Assembly: GCA_020445765.1 (NCBI GenBank)
Contig: JAGRFY010000039.1
Location: forward strand, 1-34,999
From: Rhodocyclaceae bacterium
GTDB taxonomy: Bacteria; Pseudomonadota; Gammaproteobacteria; Burkholderiales; Rhodocyclaceae
DNA: 34,999 bases
Direction: 5' to 3'
Made by a program: the position numbers and the translations under genes. The notes beneath the pieces are model-generated. The model was not told the DNA's origin. It worked only from the letters and a program-made list of their open reading frames with translations, and did no database searches. Within the stretch, counting starts at the first letter, position 1. Each line of letters starts with the position of its first letter. Of the stretch, positions 1 to 8,596 are shown piece after piece.

Positions 1-496
1 GGTCACTGCGCACGTCCATGCCGAGTCCGCGCAGCAAGTGAAGGTAGCGACCGGCCGCGGCCGCATCGAGCCCGCGCTTGAGCCCGATTTCGCGCCCCGC
101 AAAGACCCGGGCGAGACTGCCTTCGTCCAGCTTGAGCCGTTCCCGGGCGGCTGTCATCACCTGCTGGCGCGAATGGCCGTCGAGCACCCCACCGGCGAAC
201 ATGATCCGGTAGCCGTCACCGTCGGCCGGCCGGGTTGCAGGCACCTCGGCCTCACCACCCGACGGCGATTCGCCCAGCGTTTCGAGTTTCATGCCGATCG
301 CCGCGAGCTGGCGCACATAGTTTTGCGCCTGCTCCGCATCGAGACCCTTCTTCAGGATCACCCGTTCGCCGCAGAACAGCCGGGACGCCTTGTCTTCCGG
401 CATGCGAAAACGCGAGACGAGTTGCGCGATCACCTGCCCCCGGTCGACCCCTTCCTGCAAGTTACCATCGAAGGCGATCCTGAACTTCGTCGACAT
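1..496 (-). CDS. Partial protein with two tandem ~70-residue repeats, C-terminus beyond the window
   Basis: The reading frame starts at the ATG on complement 494-496 and stays open for 165 codons to the left edge, so the C-terminus is missing. It holds two copies of the same module. The first covers about residues 5-74 and begins FRIAFDGNLQEGVD. The second covers about 97-164 and begins YRIMFAGGVLDGHS. Each copy runs as a beta-like start, a helix, then F(C/A)G(R/E)...LK(K/R)GLDA, and ends in a helix with a Gly-Met pair. Similar modules occur at the N-terminus of various proteobacterial membrane proteins (from memory, not searched), where the C-terminal part carries the function. No signal peptide or membrane segment is visible in this part. 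It is divergent from the M32 peptidase gene across 143 bases. The product cannot be named without the missing part. Confidence 0.75.
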   Translation of the reverse strand, partial: MSTKFRIAFDGNLQEGVDRGQVIAQLVSRFRMPEDKASRLFCGERVILKKGLDAEQAQNYVRQLAAIGMKLETLGESPSGGEAEVPATRPADGDGYRIMFAGGVLDGHSRQQVMTAARERLKLDEGSLARVFAGREIGLKRGLDAAAAGRYLHLLRGLGMDVRSD

Positions 497-528
497 GGCC
501 ACGCCCCGCGTCTGTCCCAAATATTCCC

Positions 529-555
529 TCTATACCATGCATTTGCAATTTTCAA
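529..555 (-). promoter_or_regulatory. Possible promoter for the leftward partial gene
   Basis: On the minus strand a TTGAAA (550-555) precedes a TATAGA (529-534) with a 15-base spacer, inside the only AT-rich stretch of the 497-639 intergenic region. The boxes are good but the spacer is short, so this is a weak call. No convincing plus-strand promoter for the peptidase gene was found in the same gap. Confidence 0.3.
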
Positions 556-639
556 ACCGGCAAAATGGCATAGCGGCGCCGACGCCGGAACGGACGGCGG
601 AAGACAATGCGCCGAGGCGACATCCCGGAGCACGAACCG

Positions 640-2226
640 ATGACCATTGACAGCCCCTACGCCGAACTCGCCCGCCGCCACGCCCGCCTGTTCCGCCTCC
701 GTCACGCCAGCGCCATGCTGGCCTGGGACCGCGCGACGATGATGCCGCCGGGCGGCCTCGGCACTCGCGCCGCGGCCGAGGCCGAGCTGCAGTTGCTGGC
801 GCTCGCACTGCGCACCGACCCGGCGGTCGGCGGCCTGCTCGATGACGCCGCCGGCGAGGCGCTCGGCGACTGGGAAGCCGCCAACCTGCGCGAGATGCGG
901 CGCGACTGGGTCGATGCCAATGCGGTTCCGGCCACGGTCGTCGAGCGGCGCGCGCTGGCCACCGCCGACTGCGAGCTCGGCTGGCGCCGGCAACGTCCGC
1001 AGAACGACTGGCAGGGCTACCTGCCGGCGTTTCGCGAGGTGGTCGCGGTCAGCCGCGACGAAGCGCGCCACCTCGGCGACGCGATCGGCTGCGGCCCATA
1101 CGATGCCTTGCTCCAGCGCTACGAGCCAGGCATCGATTCGGCCCGTGTCGCCGAGCTGTTCGACGGCCTGTGCGGGTGGCTGCCGGCGCTGATCGGTCGT
1201 GCGCGGGCGCGCGCTGCCGACTTGCCGCCGATCGGCGTGGTGGCCATCGGCGCCCAGCGACGACTGGCCCGCTCGCTGGCCGAACTCCTCGGCTTCGACT
1301 TCGATCACGGCCGCCTCGACGAAAGCGCCCATCCATTCACCGGCGGCGTCCCGGGCGATGTGCGCATCACCACCCGCTTCAGCGAGGACGCGCTGCTGCA
1401 GGGCATCAACAGCACGATCCACGAGACCGGCCATGCCCGCTACGTCGCCGGCCTGCCCGAAGCATGGCGCGAACAACCGGTCGGGGCTGCCCGCTCGTTC
1501 GGCGTTCATGAAAGCCAGAGTCTCGGTCTGGAGATGCAGCTCGCACGCACGCCCGATTTCTGCGCTCGGCTGGCGCCGCTGCTGGTCGAAGCGGCCGGCC
1601 CGCGCGAAGCCTTCGAGCCCGCCAGCCTGTATGCATCGATGACCCGCGTGCAGCCTGGCCTGATCCGAGTCCATGCCGACGAGCCGAGCTATCCGATGCA
1701 CGTGATCGCCCGCTTCCGCATCGAGCGGGCGCTGATCGAAGGCGACATCGAAGCCGGCGACGTACCGGCGATGTGGGACGAGCAGATGGCCCAGCTGCTC
1801 GATATCGACACGCGCGGCAATCATCGCGACGGCTGCCTGCAGGACATTCACTGGAGCAAGGGTGCCTTCGGCTATTTCCCGAGCTACACGCTCGGCGCGA
1901 TCTACGCGGCGCAGTTGTTCGCGGCGATGCGCGCCGAGCACGGCGATCTCGACAGCCAGCTTCGACACGGGACGCTCGAACCGGTATTCGCGTGGCTGCA
2001 GCGCCACGTGTGGTCGCAGGGCTGCCGCTTCGAGACCGACGAGTTGCTGCGGCGGGCGACCGGCAGCGCCCTCGACCCGGGCCCCTATCGTGCACACCTG
2101 CTCGCCCGCTACGGCGGTGGCGACGGCGTATCGGCGGATCGGGACGAGCTGCCTCGGGCAAGCGGCGGCTCGGTCAACCGAGGCGGCGCCCCGGGTGGCG
2201 GCGCAGGACCGGCCGATCGATCGTGA
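640..2226 (+). CDS. M32 family metallocarboxypeptidase (Taq carboxypeptidase type)
   Basis: This 528-residue protein is a cytosolic zinc carboxypeptidase that trims amino acids from peptide C-termini. The zinc motif HETGH lies at residues 261-265, and the third ligand is E291 in HESQS. That spacing matches the family (in the Thermus enzyme the same residues are 30 apart). Other family marks are GDVRITTRF before the zinc site and LQDIHWSKGAFGYFPSY near the C-terminus. The length is normal for M32. The ATG at 640 is preferred over one at 607 because GGAG (627-630) sits nine bases upstream. It may be cotranscribed with alkB 60 bases downstream. A role in peptide turnover is inferred from the family; no substrate is indicated locally. 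Confidence 0.93.
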   Translation: MTIDSPYAELARRHARLFRLRHASAMLAWDRATMMPPGGLGTRAAAEAELQLLALALRTDPAVGGLLDDAAGEALGDWEAANLREMRRDWVDANAVPATVVERRALATADCELGWRRQRPQNDWQGYLPAFREVVAVSRDEARHLGDAIGCGPYDALLQRYEPGIDSARVAELFDGLCGWLPALIGRARARAADLPPIGVVAIGAQRRLARSLAELLGFDFDHGRLDESAHPFTGGVPGDVRITTRFSEDALLQGINSTIHETGHARYVAGLPEAWREQPVGAARSFGVHESQSLGLEMQLARTPDFCARLAPLLVEAAGPREAFEPASLYASMTRVQPGLIRVHADEPSYPMHVIARFRIERALIEGDIEAGDVPAMWDEQMAQLLDIDTRGNHRDGCLQDIHWSKGAFGYFPSYTLGAIYAAQLFAAMRAEHGDLDSQLRHGTLEPVFAWLQRHVWSQGCRFETDELLRRATGSALDPGPYRAHLLARYGGGDGVSADRDELPRASGGSVNRGGAPGGGAGPADRS

Positions 2227-2286
2227 CGCGCCAGCCCGCCTGCGGGGCTATGCCATGAATCCCCGCTCGATGCGGCATCCATCCCG

Positions 2287-2940
2287 ATGATCACCGCCGA
2301 TCTCTTCCGCGACCCGTCCGACCGGACGACACCAATCCGGCTCGGCGAGGGCGCCTCGTTGCTGCCGGGCTTCGCTTGCGATCGGGCCGAGGCAGTGTTC
2401 GCCGCGCTCGAAGAGGTCTTGCGGCAGGCTCCGCTGCGCCGAATGCGCACGCCCGGCGGCCACGTCATGACCGTGGCAATGACTTGCTGCGGCGATCGCG
2501 GCTGGACTTCCGATGCCGACGGATACCGCTACGCCGCCCGGGATCCCGCCAGCGGCCGGCCCTGGCCGCCGATGCCCGAAGTGTTCGCCGAACTCGCGAC
2601 CGACGCGGCGTCGGCCGCAGGCTACCCTGCCTTCGTGCCGGACACCTGCCTGATCAATCGCTACGTCGCCGAGGCGAAACTTTCGCCGCATCAGGACCGG
2701 GACGAGCGCGACCTGTCGCATCCGATCGTCTCACTGTCGCTGGGCCTGCCGGCGCGCTTCCAGTTCGGCGGTCGGCACCGCAGCGAACGTCTGCTGCGCA
2801 CGACGCTGGAGCATGGAGACGTGGTGGTCTGGGGCGGGGCATCGCGACTGGCCTATCATGGCGTGCTGCCGCTCGCCACGGGTCGGCACCCGATGACCGG
2901 AGACTGCCGCTACAACCTCAGTTTCCGCCGGGCAGGGTGA
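2287..2940 (+). CDS. alkB: AlkB, Fe(II)/2-oxoglutarate-dependent DNA/RNA demethylase
   Basis: AlkB removes 1-methyladenine and 3-methylcytosine lesions from DNA by oxidative demethylation. The 217-residue protein carries the iron triad H135-x-D137 (HQDRDERD) and H191 (LAYHGVLPL). It also has the 2-oxoglutarate-binding arginines R208 and R214 in RYNLSFR. All sit four residues later than in E. coli AlkB (131, 133, 187, 204, 210), so the alignment has essentially no gaps. The N-terminal nucleotide-recognition lid (about residues 50-90, with [10 protein letters not shown] and GYRYAARDP) is present. No strong ribosome binding site precedes the ATG at 2287. The last 23 bases overlap the end of the convergent histidine kinase gene. 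No ada-like regulator is nearby. Confidence 0.95.
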   Translation: MITADLFRDPSDRTTPIRLGEGASLLPGFACDRAEAVFAALEEVLRQAPLRRMRTPGGHVMTVAMTCCGDRGWTSDADGYRYAARDPASGRPWPPMPEVFAELATDAASAAGYPAFVPDTCLINRYVAEAKLSPHQDRDERDLSHPIVSLSLGLPARFQFGGRHRSERLLRTTLEHGDVVVWGGASRLAYHGVLPLATGRHPMTGDCRYNLSFRRAG

Positions 2941-4705
2941 CGCCGGCGGCCAACGCCTTGGGCCGGCGAACGGCGTCCGCGCCGACCGCCGGCAGACAGC
3001 TCGCCCGACGCCAGCGCGCCAGAGCGATCGCCAGCTCGCGGGTCTGGATCGGTTTGCTGAGGTAGTCATCCATGCCGGCGGCCAGGCATTGCTCGCGGTC
3101 GCCGGCCATCGCGTTGGCGGTCAGCGCGACGATCGGCGTGCGCGTGCCGACCGGTTCCGACGCACGAATTCGGTAGGTCGCCTCGAATCCGTCCATTTCC
3201 GGCATCTGGCAGTCCATCAGCACGATGTCGAATGGCCGGCTCCTGAAGGCTGCGACCGCCGCCTCGCCGTCGGCGGCAATGGTGACGCGGCAGCCGAGGC
3301 TCTCGAGCATCACCCGCGCGATTTCCTGGTTGACCGGATGGTCCTCGGCCAGCAGCACCTCGACGCCGGTCAGGTCGGGCACCTCGTCACCGTCGATGCT
3401 TTCGGCGGACGCGAGCGCCTCGTCCGGAGCAGCCGCGTCGACCACGTGCGCCGTGATCGTGAACCAGAACAGCGAGCCTTGCGCCGGCGTGCTGTCGACA
3501 CCGATCGCCCCCCCCATCAGGATCGCGAGCTGTCGCGACACCGCAAGGCCGAGTCCGGTGCCGCCGTAGCGCCGACTCATCGAACCGTCGACCTGCGAGA
3601 ACGGCTTGAACAGGCGTTCGAGTCGCGAAGCGTCGATGCCGATGCCGGTGTCGCGCACTTCGAATCGAAGCGTCAGAAGATCCGTACGCGCCCGATCGCC
3701 GCTGCTCGCAGCCGGCATGCAGCGCACTTCGACCTCCCCCCGATCGGTGAACTTGACCGCATTGCCGATCAGATTGATCAGAATCTGCCGCAAGCGTCCG
3801 TGGTCCGCACGCACATGGCTCGGCAGGTCGGGATGAACCGAGAATTCCAGGCGCAGCCCCTTCTCGGTGGCCGCCGGGATCAGCGTGGCGACGGTCTGCT
3901 TGATCAGCAGGCGCAGATCGAATTCGGTCGGATCGAGCTCCATGTGACCGGCCTCGATCTTCGAGAAGTCGAGAATGTCGTTGATGATCCTGAGCAGGGA
4001 CTTGGCGGATTGATCGAGTTGCTCGGCGTGGGCGAGCTGCGTCGGATCGAGGTCCGAACGCAGCAGCAGATCTGCCAGGCCGATGACCCCGTTCATCGGC
4101 GTCCGTATCTCGTGGCTCATGGTCGCCAGAAACTTCGACTTGGCGCTGTTGGCGGCCTCGGCCTCGGCCTTTTCGCGCGCCAGTGCCAGCGAATGGCGCT
4201 GCTCGCTCGCGAGCTTCGAGATGGCTTTGCGCAACGCGCGCAGCGGCAACTGCCGCAAGGTCAGGAACACCACGAAGGCCAGCATCGCGCCGATCAGTCC
4301 CGCCACCAGCGTCTCGCCCAGCAGCGGGCGCAGGGATCGCACGATGCGGAGGTGGCCCGCGATCCGTCCTGCGTCGTAGATCGGGCCATCGCGCCATACC
4401 CAGGGGCGGGCCAGCTCGTCGCGGCTCTCGGCGATCAGCGACCCGTCGGCGGCGAAGACCTGGCGGATCTCGGCCGCCCTGTCGTCCGGGCGCCGATGCA
4501 AGGGCTGCAGCAGCCGCTCCTGCTGGAAGCGCCACAACTCCGGATTGGACTGGACATATTCGGAGACGATGCGGCCGTTGATCTCGGCCTCGGACTCCAG
4601 CTTGGCTTCGACCGTGGTCCGGCCGAGCGCGTAGTAACCGGCCGGGAAGGCGACGATGACGACCAGACTGACGGATATCGCGATGATCGTCAGCAGCCGT
4701 TCCAT
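2918..4705 (-). CDS. Membrane-bound hybrid sensor histidine kinase with receiver domain
   Basis: This 595-residue kinase has a membrane segment at about residues 5-27, a periplasmic loop of some 100 residues, and a second membrane segment at about 132-150. A helical linker (160-190) leads to the HisKA domain with phosphoacceptor H198 in [10 protein letters not shown]. The ATPase domain has N315 in the N-box, DTGIG (352-356), FKPFSQVD and GGTGLGL. A C-terminal receiver domain has acidic E454/D455, phosphorylated D498 ([12 protein letters not shown]) and K551. No Hpt or DNA-binding output domain is present, so a separate phosphotransfer protein and regulator must exist elsewhere. It lies 54 bases after the solute-binding protein gene on the same strand. 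I infer that the binding protein feeds its periplasmic sensor. Its last 23 bases overlap alkB. Confidence 0.92.
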   Translation of the reverse strand: MERLLTIIAISVSLVVIVAFPAGYYALGRTTVEAKLESEAEINGRIVSEYVQSNPELWRFQQERLLQPLHRRPDDRAAEIRQVFAADGSLIAESRDELARPWVWRDGPIYDAGRIAGHLRIVRSLRPLLGETLVAGLIGAMLAFVVFLTLRQLPLRALRKAISKLASEQRHSLALAREKAEAEAANSAKSKFLATMSHEIRTPMNGVIGLADLLLRSDLDPTQLAHAEQLDQSAKSLLRIINDILDFSKIEAGHMELDPTEFDLRLLIKQTVATLIPAATEKGLRLEFSVHPDLPSHVRADHGRLRQILINLIGNAVKFTDRGEVEVRCMPAASSGDRARTDLLTLRFEVRDTGIGIDASRLERLFKPFSQVDGSMSRRYGGTGLGLAVSRQLAILMGGAIGVDSTPAQGSLFWFTITAHVVDAAAPDEALASAESIDGDEVPDLTGVEVLLAEDHPVNQEIARVMLESLGCRVTIAADGEAAVAAFRSRPFDIVLMDCQMPEMDGFEATYRIRASEPVGTRTPIVALTANAMAGDREQCLAAGMDDYLSKPIQTRELAIALARWRRASCLPAVGADAVRRPKALAAGVTLPGGN

Positions 4706-4759
4706 GAGATCCTTCCGGGCATGGCGGTCGGTCCGGTCACCGCTCGATGCGGGCGGCGG

Positions 4760-5572
4760 TCAGTCCGCAACGAGATGGCCACTGGCTTCGAGAATGGTGC
4801 GGGCCTCGCTGCCACGCACGAATTCGGCGAATGCCGCCACCGCGGGGGAGGCGTCGTTGCGAAACACCATGAAGTACGGCTTGTAGAAGCGATAGCTGCC
4901 GTCGGCCAGCGCCTGCGGTGTCGGCTGTGCACCATCGAGCGCGATCATGTGCAGGTTGCGGCCCTCGGCGCGCAGCAAGGCGACGGTATTGGTCGCCAAC
5001 GATCCGGGTTGCCGCTCCGCCTCGTCGGCCGCGTCCTGATCGGTCGCAGCGACGATCATGCCCGGGCGCCGGTGCGCCACTTCGAGGGCTTCGGCGATCC
5101 CGGGCGCCATTTCGCCGAAGTATCGGTTGTCGCCGTCCGTCTCCGGACGCAACACGATCCGCACCACATCGCCGTCGGGCCATTGGGCCATGCGGCCGGT
5201 CAGCATGTCGGCGACCTGGCGTGCAGTCAGACCGTCGACGCCCGCCTTGTTGGTCACCAGCCCGAACGGCGAACGGCCGTATTCATAGACCTGCTGGTAG
5301 GGGCGCCGCTCCTTGTCGCGCAGCGGTCGACTGGCGACCGCGACGTCGACGACCCCGGCGTCGAGCGCCTTGATGCCGCCGGGCGAGCCGAGGCTCGGCA
5401 GAATCGTCACGGCATCGACTTCCGGATGCTGCCGCGCGAAAGCCTCGCCGAGCAGCTTCATCGTCCCGAGCGCGCTGCCGGTGCCGCCGATGCGGATGGT
5501 TTCGCCGGCGCGGGCGACGGCCGGGCCGATCAGCAGCAACAGCGCCAGCACAATGCGGAACGCAGAATTCAT
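4760..5572 (-). CDS. PstS-like periplasmic phosphate-type solute-binding protein
   Basis: The 270-residue protein begins with a clear signal peptide (residues 1-22, ending AVARA before GETIRIGG). The mature part has the PstS-like order: IRIGGTGSALG, then AFARQHPEV, GSPGGIKALDAGVVDVAVASRPL, and later LATNTVALLRAEGR. It ends with the usual domain on gaps in transporter-independent homologues (FYKPYFMVF, FVRGSEA). The ATG at complement 5570-5572 is chosen because GAGGGG lies seven bases upstream and because it gives a clean signal peptide. No pstCAB permease or ATPase genes follow; instead a hybrid histidine kinase does. This suggests a sensing rather than a transport role. The ligand (phosphate or another oxyanion) is not certain. 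No Pho box was found upstream. Confidence 0.85.
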   Translation of the reverse strand: MNSAFRIVLALLLLIGPAVARAGETIRIGGTGSALGTMKLLGEAFARQHPEVDAVTILPSLGSPGGIKALDAGVVDVAVASRPLRDKERRPYQQVYEYGRSPFGLVTNKAGVDGLTARQVADMLTGRMAQWPDGDVVRIVLRPETDGDNRYFGEMAPGIAEALEVAHRRPGMIVAATDQDAADEAERQPGSLATNTVALLRAEGRNLHMIALDGAQPTPQALADGSYRFYKPYFMVFRNDASPAVAAFAEFVRGSEARTILEASGHLVAD

Positions 5573-5800
5573 CGGGTACCCCCTCATCGCCAGTTTCTCG
5601 AATTCGATTGGACGCGCGCGACGTGGGCGCGCGGCGCCGGCCACGTCAAGGTGCATATCGGTTGCATGGCAGGGAACTTGAACCTGCGGTCCGGGTCGCA
5701 CGCGGAACATCGCACACCTGCGCGTCCCTACCGTCCCGGACCGCATCGAGCCTGGACGCCAATGCCGAAGCAGCCCGCAATCGCCACCGGGGAGCCATCG

Positions 5801-6976
5801 ATGTCCCGACGATCGAGCCGAGCACGATGGGCGTCGCTGCCCCTCGCCGCCACCGCCGTACTGAGCGCTGCCTGCAGCGGCAGTGCCGAGGTCGGCGCAT
5901 CCGACCGCGCGCTGCGGGTCACCACGGTCGCCCGCGGCCTGAACTATCCATGGGGCCTCGTCTTCCTGCCCGATGGCAGCATGCTGGTCACCGAAAAGCC
6001 GGGTCGGCTGCGCCATGTCACGCCGGCGGGCGAGCTATCGGCGCCGATCGAAGGCGTGCCGGCGGTCTCCTATGGCGGCCAGGGCGGGCTCTTCGACGTC
6101 GCCCTCGATCCGGACTTCGCCGCCAACCGGCGGATCTATCTGAGCTATGCCGAGGCCGCGGGCGGAGTCAAGGGGACCACCGTCGCGCGAGCGGTACTGT
6201 CGGCCGATCGCCGTCGCCTCGGCAATCTGGTGGTGATCTTCCGCCAGCGGCCGAAGGTCGGCGGCAACGGCCATTTCGGTGGGCGGCTGGCCTTCGCCGC
6301 AGACGGCCGTCTGTTCGTGACCCTCGGCGAGCGCCAGTTGGACGGCGACCGCCAGGGCGACACCCGCGAGGCGCAGGGCCTGGGCAGCCATCTCGGCAAG
6401 ATCGTCCGGATCGAGGCGGACGGCAAGGTGCCGCCGGACAATCCCTTCGTCGGCAACGATGCCGCCCTGCCCGAGATCTGGAGCTATGGCCATCGCAATC
6501 CGCAGGGCGCGGCGATCCATCCGGTGACCGGCGTGCTGTGGGCGGTCGAGCACGGACCGCAGGGCGGTGACGAACTGAACGTCGTCGTCAGGGGTGGCAA
6601 CTATGGCTGGCCGGCGATCTCCCACGGCTGCAACTACGGCAGCCTGTCTACCGACTGCACCCCGGTCGGCGGTGCCCGCGAAGCGCCGGGCATGATGCAG
6701 CCGATCACCACCTGGGTGCCGCGATCGACCGCCCCCAGCGGCCTTGCGTTCTACGATCATGACCGCATTGCGCAGTGGCGGGGGGATGTCTTCGTCGGCG
6801 CGCTGGCCGGTCGTGGCTTGTGGCACCTTGAACTGGACGGCGATCGCGTGGTGTCGCGCGAAAAATTGCTCGACGAACTCGGCGAGCGCATCCGCGACGT
6901 CCGGCAGGGGCCCGACGGCCTGCTTTACCTGCTGACCGACGGGGCCGACGGCCGCATCCTGCAGATCTCGCGCTGA
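5801..6976 (+). CDS. PQQ-dependent soluble aldose/sugar dehydrogenase-type beta-propeller protein
   Basis: This 391-residue protein belongs to the glucose/sorbosone dehydrogenase family (E. coli YliI/Asd type), which oxidises aldose sugars in the periplasm using PQQ. It shows the family sequence LNYPWGLVFLPDGSMLVTEK near the N-terminus, then GGQGGLFDVALDPDF and GGNGHFGGRLAFAADGRLFVT. The later signatures WSYGHRNPQGAAIHP and VEHGPQGGDELNVV...GGNYGWP carry active-site and PQQ-contact residues. The N-terminus is an export signal ending ...LSAACSG; it resembles a lipobox but has Ser at -3, so lipoprotein status is doubtful. The start at 5801 has GGGGAG six bases upstream. It is divergent from the binding-protein gene over 228 bases, in which I see no clear promoter. 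No pqq synthesis genes are in the window. Confidence 0.9.
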   Translation: MSRRSSRARWASLPLAATAVLSAACSGSAEVGASDRALRVTTVARGLNYPWGLVFLPDGSMLVTEKPGRLRHVTPAGELSAPIEGVPAVSYGGQGGLFDVALDPDFAANRRIYLSYAEAAGGVKGTTVARAVLSADRRRLGNLVVIFRQRPKVGGNGHFGGRLAFAADGRLFVTLGERQLDGDRQGDTREAQGLGSHLGKIVRIEADGKVPPDNPFVGNDAALPEIWSYGHRNPQGAAIHPVTGVLWAVEHGPQGGDELNVVVRGGNYGWPAISHGCNYGSLSTDCTPVGGAREAPGMMQPITTWVPRSTAPSGLAFYDHDRIAQWRGDVFVGALAGRGLWHLELDGDRVVSREKLLDELGERIRDVRQGPDGLLYLLTDGADGRILQISR

Positions 6977-7018
6977 CGGCGCCGCCGGACAGGCAGCGGG
7001 CGACGATGGCATGATCGC

Positions 7019-7040
7019 GGGTGCGCCAGTCGGCGCACCC
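7019..7040 (+). terminator. Perfect 9-bp hairpin between the dehydrogenase and GST genes
   Basis: GGGTGCGCC (7019-7027) and GGCGCACCC (7032-7040) pair perfectly around a four-base AGTC loop. The hairpin lies 42 bases after the dehydrogenase stop and 14 bases before the GST ribosome binding site. It lacks a T-run, so it may stop transcription inefficiently, protect the upstream mRNA, or lie in the GST leader. Confidence 0.5.
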
Positions 7041-7064
7041 TCCCCGTCGAAACAGGAGACGCTG

Positions 7065-7688
7065 GTGTCCAAGATCCGTTTTCACACCCATCCGATGTCC
7101 CGCGGACAGATCGCCCGCTGGGCGCTGCACGAGGCCGGCGCCGACTACGAAACCCGGATCGTCGAATACGGTGACGGGATGCACAGCGCCGACTATCTCG
7201 CGATCAACCCGATGGGCAAGGTACCGGCAATCGAACACGACGGCCGCGTCGTCACCGAGGTGGCTGCGATCTGCGCCTACCTCGCCGAGGCCTTTCCGGC
7301 CGCCGGCCTCGCGCCCGACGCGACCGAGCGCGCCGACTACTATCGCTGGCTGTTCTTCGTCGCCGGCCCCCTGGAACAGGCCGTGAGCCTGATCTTCCTC
7401 GGCGTCGTGCCGACGCCGGATCAGCAGCGCACGCTCGGCTGCGGCGACCCGCAACGGGTCATCGACGTGCTCGACGCGAAGCTGCAGCGGGACGCCTACG
7501 TCTGCGGCGGGCGCTTCACGATGGCCGACGTCTATGTCGGCAGTCACGTCGATTGGGGGCTGGCCTTCGGCACGCTGCCCGACCGCGAAGGCCTGCGGGG
7601 CTACGCGCAGCGCATCCGCGGCCGCGCCGCGTATCAGGCAGCGAAGGCGATCGACAACCGCCTGATCGCAGAGCGCAGTCCGGGCTGA
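7065..7688 (+). CDS. Glutathione S-transferase family protein
   Basis: This 207-residue soluble protein has an N-terminal thioredoxin-like domain (about 1-78) with MSRGQIARWALHEAG, the cis-proline motif MGKVPAI, and TEVAAICAYLAEAF in the glutathione-binding position. An all-helical C-terminal domain follows, with FTMADVYVGSHVDWG, the conserved Asp-capped helix of the fold. The usual Glu-Ser pair that grips glutathione is Glu-Val here, which is odd. The GTG at 7065 is chosen because AGGAG (7054-7058) is six bases upstream and the product then begins SKIRFHTHPMSRG, as in relatives. The substrate is unknown. It is followed convergently by the 3D-domain lipoprotein, leaving about 20 bases between stop codons. 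Confidence 0.88.
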   Translation: MSKIRFHTHPMSRGQIARWALHEAGADYETRIVEYGDGMHSADYLAINPMGKVPAIEHDGRVVTEVAAICAYLAEAFPAAGLAPDATERADYYRWLFFVAGPLEQAVSLIFLGVVPTPDQQRTLGCGDPQRVIDVLDAKLQRDAYVCGGRFTMADVYVGSHVDWGLAFGTLPDREGLRGYAQRIRGRAAYQAAKAIDNRLIAERSPG

Positions 7689-7707
7689 GTTCGCCGGCAT
7701 CGAGCGC

Positions 7708-8082
7708 TCACTCGTCCTGCCAGTGGATCTCCACTTCGCGCACCCCCCAGTCGCGCGCTGCGGCTTGGTCGCGACCCATGTAGATGTCGATCTTGCGCTG
7801 CCAGCGGCGGTTCATCTTGTCGCGCACGACGTAGGTTCCTTCGAGCCCCTCGATGCGGACTTCGGTACCGTGTTCCAACCCCTCCCGGATCAGATCCCGC
7901 GATACTGCGATCGCCCTCATGCCGGGCTTGAGGCGATCACCCCAGGCCGCCACGTCGGGGCTGGCGTCGGTCTCGCGCGGCGACGAAGTATAGGCGGTCG
8001 CGGTGACCGTCATGCGGCGGGTGTCGTCACTGCAGCCGGCGAGCGCCAGCAGCATCACGGGAATCGTACGCGGCAGTCGCAT
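7708..8082 (-). CDS. 3D (Asp-Asp-Asp) domain lipoprotein, possible cell-wall protein
   Basis: The 124-residue product starts MRLPRTIPVMLLALAGC, a short lipoprotein signal with a textbook LAGC lipobox, so it should be anchored in a membrane facing the periplasm. The mature part has TVTATAYTSSP at the start and VVRDKMNRRWQRKIDIYMG near the end. The three conserved acidic residues of the 3D domain (as in the MltA/RlpA double-psi barrel class of peptidoglycan-acting proteins) fall in that region. The start at complement 8080-8082 is preferred over one at 8118 because it gives a correct lipoprotein signal. Its Shine-Dalgarno (GGAG) is very close at two bases. Enzymatic activity is inferred only from the fold. 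Confidence 0.8.
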   Translation of the reverse strand: MRLPRTIPVMLLALAGCSDDTRRMTVTATAYTSSPRETDASPDVAAWGDRLKPGMRAIAVSRDLIREGLEHGTEVRIEGLEGTYVVRDKMNRRWQRKIDIYMGRDQAAARDWGVREVEIHWQDE

Positions 8083-8209
8083 GACTCCGATTGAAGCATC
8101 GCTCGTCGCCAACGGCAAGCCGGGGCGACCGGCTATCCGACGACAGCGTCCCAGCCGTCAGACTCTCATCGGCGCCGAATCGGGACGGGGGCTCGGTCGC
8201 CACTTCTAG

Positions 8210-8596
8210 AGTTCTCCCGAGCGGGTGCCGGCACTGGAGCAGCGCGGCTTCGGCGTCTGGCTCGACCGCGAGGACAGCCGAGGGGGCCGTCGCTGGCGCG
8301 AGGAGATCGCCGACGCGATCCGGGACTGCGATGCGCTGGTATTCCTGATGTCCGCCGCCGCGCTCGAATCCGACGAGGTCTACCAGGAGTTGGCGATGGC
8401 CCGCAGTCTCGGGTGCCCGATCATTCCACTGCAGCTCGGCGAGGTTCGTCTGTTCGGCTGGCACAAGGCCGAGCTGGGCCCGATCCAGGCGGCTCGCCAC
8501 GATCCCGGCGATGGCGGCCGTCGCTGGCTGGGTGCACTGATCGACGCGGTGCGCGCCGCCTGCGCGGCGAAGTGCCGCGAGCCGGCAACGCCCTGG
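8210..8596 (+). pseudogene. Broken TIR-domain gene remnant
   Basis: From a GTG at 8225 the frame encodes a recognisable TIR domain core: ALEQRGFGVWLDRED, WREEIADAIRDCDALVFLMS, then VYQELAMARSLGCPIIPL with the glutamate that is catalytic in NAD-cleaving TIR domains. The first beta-strand of the domain, normally (V/I)F(I/L)SYS..D, is absent. In the same frame a TAG stop at 8207-8209 is followed by SSPERVPALEQRG, which looks like a shortened version of the normal first helix. No ribosome binding site precedes the GTG. Downstream the frame has no stop of its own and runs for about 1.7 kb antisense to the ABC permease gene, in sequence with no protein-like features. I therefore read it as a remnant cut at both ends. 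Confidence 0.55.

Noticed and set aside
3089-5800. Plus-strand frame running antisense to the kinase and binding-protein genes into the PQQ dehydrogenase
   Set aside because: Only the part from 5801 on resembles a protein family and has its own ribosome binding site and export signal.
5573-5800. Pho box or clear promoter in front of the phosphate-type binding protein
   Set aside because: No 7-base direct repeats of the Pho type and no paired -35/-10 boxes could be found on either strand.
4760-6016. Longer start for the binding protein, reaching into the divergent dehydrogenase gene
   Set aside because: It would place a hydrophilic lead before a clean signal peptide; the ATG at complement 5570-5572 has its own ribosome binding site.
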